Of a stretch of DNA of 64,000 nucleotides, positions 62,787 through 64,000 are shown piece by piece. The position numbers and the translations under genes are program-made. Below the pieces are notes generated by a model. The model was not told the origin of the DNA, made no database searches, and worked only from the letters and a program-made list of their open reading frames with translations. Position 1 is the stretch's first letter. The number at the start of each line of letters is the position of its first letter. The stretch spans positions 1,116,001 through 1,180,000 of the forward strand of contig JAQOTA010000052.1 in NCBI GenBank assembly GCA_029532415.1, written 5' to 3'. The stretch comes from Marasmius tenuissimus (Eukaryota; Basidiomycota; Agaricomycetes; Agaricales; Marasmiaceae).

Positions 62787-63788
62787 CTACGACTCCGTAG
62801 CCAATGGTGCACTGGTGGAGTCCGGATTCTTAGACTTTCTTTTCCGCTTCCTCTTTTTCACCGGTCCTCCATCCCCCTCAGCCGCTCCATCATCATCGTC
62901 CCGCCTCCTCTTCTCACCGACCTTCGTGGCCGTATCTTGCGCTTTCTTAGGCAGTGTTGGTTCGATCTTCTTCTTCACACTGAGTGGGTTTGGCCCTTTC
63001 GGACCTTTCCTCTTCTTGGAAGGTGGTTCGTTTGCCGTATGCGTAGTGTGCACCGGAGCGGGAGCGCGAAGAGCCTTCTCTTCGTCCTAAAACACGAATG
63101 AGTCGTAAGTAGCTGTAGAAGAGACAGGGTGCGACATACCTCTTGCTTCGCGGCGATCGTGGCGTCGCTCGGAGGTTCTAGAACCATCACTGAACGATTG
63201 ATATGAACAAGCGGTACTGCAGGGATAGCTCTGAGCTTCGATCGTAATGGCTGGGATTGTGTTGCTATCACATAGCGGTGTTTATTGGTGTCGCCTGGAA
63301 CAGCTTCAACAGTTGGATGAGACGATGATGAAGGGTGGTCGTACCGACAACACTTGTAAGGCATTCATCTCCGGGTATAGCCTCTCGGTGATTGCACTTT
63401 CGTCTCTCAAACGATTTTGCGAGATCGACGGCTGGTTGTTGGGATTTTTGGAGGTAGAGTTCGTGGATGCAGCATTGAGTGATCACTAGAATGAAGGCGC
63501 TTTAGCCGGCCACTTAGCGGTGAAAGATAAGAGGATGGGATTGAAGGCTCACTCGGTTTAACTTCTCCTTGTAATGTTAGTCCGAGCTGTTTAACCAGCT
63601 CGAGTTTGTGCGAGACAGCTTCCTTGCATATTTCAGAGTCGACTGTTATTTCCCTCTATTTAGATCACAGGTCGGAGAGCATCGCTGTGGACAGACGCAC
63701 CGAGAACTTGATAAGGCTGCCTGAAACCAAAGTGCATGGAATATAGGTGCATGAGCTTGCGATAGGTTTTAGCCCGTTTTTGCCTCAT
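62787..63788 (-). CDS. UTP23: rRNA-processing PIN-domain protein Utp23
   Basis: Exons 63788-63701, 63642-63553, 63485-63345, 63294-63140, 63086-62787 (257 aa). The start MRQKRAKTYRKLMHLYSMHF and GFRQPYQVLVD are typical of Utp23. The PIN-like core has ITQCCIHELY, a zinc-binding block (CC, C in RRKC, H in NHRE, C in GDEC), NKHRYVIATQSQPLR and IPAVPLVHINRSVMVLEPPS. The Lys/Arg-rich C-terminus (KKRKRKRKSK) is nucleolar in type. Utp23 belongs to the small-subunit processome and helps release snR30; its PIN active site is often degenerate. An in-frame ATG at 63875 is ignored because the family starts at MRQKRAK. Confidence 0.93.
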
Positions 63789-64000
63789 TTTTCGTAGACT
63801 CAGAGTGAGGAATTGGTGGAAGAGTCGAAAGAAAATATGCCGCCGGCACTTTCCTCCTTCTCTGCGTAACACCATGCTCAGATTGTTGGCGTGGCTCAGT
63901 ATAGCCAGGCAAGCTTCTTCTATGCATTCTGCTGCTCAAGCACTCTGTTCTGAAACCGATCCAGTTGGGTCTTTGCAGTAAACTCTCTCGACGTGGATGG

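Overview
The window reads as nuclear DNA of a mushroom-type basidiomycete (Agaricomycotina). Genes are dense on both strands and cut by many short GT-AG introns of about 43-93 nt, mostly 50-60. Several products are typical of fungi (Mmm1, a Con-6-type protein, Itc1, Kcs1, an RdRp with DLDGD). I see no bacterial, plasmid or CRISPR features. All coding models were spliced by eye. Apart from one gene, each closes in frame (exon sum divisible by three), which is the main internal check.

Layout, left to right: a left-truncated GYF-domain gene; a Rap1-like telomere protein; a CDK11-type kinase (-) divergent from a Sec7-PH Arf GEF; an unknown serine-rich protein; RPB8 (-) divergent from a small hydrolase-like protein; MMM1 (-) divergent from a tubulin-tyrosine-ligase-like gene with an apparent frameshift; pescadillo/NOP7 (-) divergent from SmD2; an RNA-dependent RNA polymerase (-); a LYRM2-like LYR protein (-) divergent from a 4E-T-like, Q-rich protein. 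A gene-poor stretch (28.9-34.4 kb) follows, then a cyclin, a second gene-poor stretch (35.9-38.3 kb), a 13-exon GFO/IDH/MocA oxidoreductase (-) with 6- and 8-nt microexons, an unknown S/P-rich protein, ITC1, an AVT-type amino-acid transporter, KCS1, MED27, a Con-6 protein (-), eIF3k (-) divergent from SWD3/WDR5, a five-unit polyubiquitin gene, and UTP23 (-).

Many of the genes serve gene expression: transcription (RPB8, MED27), chromatin (ITC1, SWD3, RAP1), RNA processing and ribosome assembly (SmD2, NOP7, UTP23), translation (eIF3k, 4E-T-like) and RNA silencing (RdRp). I see no operon-like logic. The repeated arrangement is the divergent pair, with start codons separated by only 57-262 bp in six cases.

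I do not claim a new molecular machine. The most unusual things are the two tiny exons in the oxidoreductase gene, three GC-AG introns needed to keep conserved frames, telomere-repeat-like boxes directly upstream of the RAP1 start, the one-base frame break in the TTL-like gene, and the compact bidirectional promoters.
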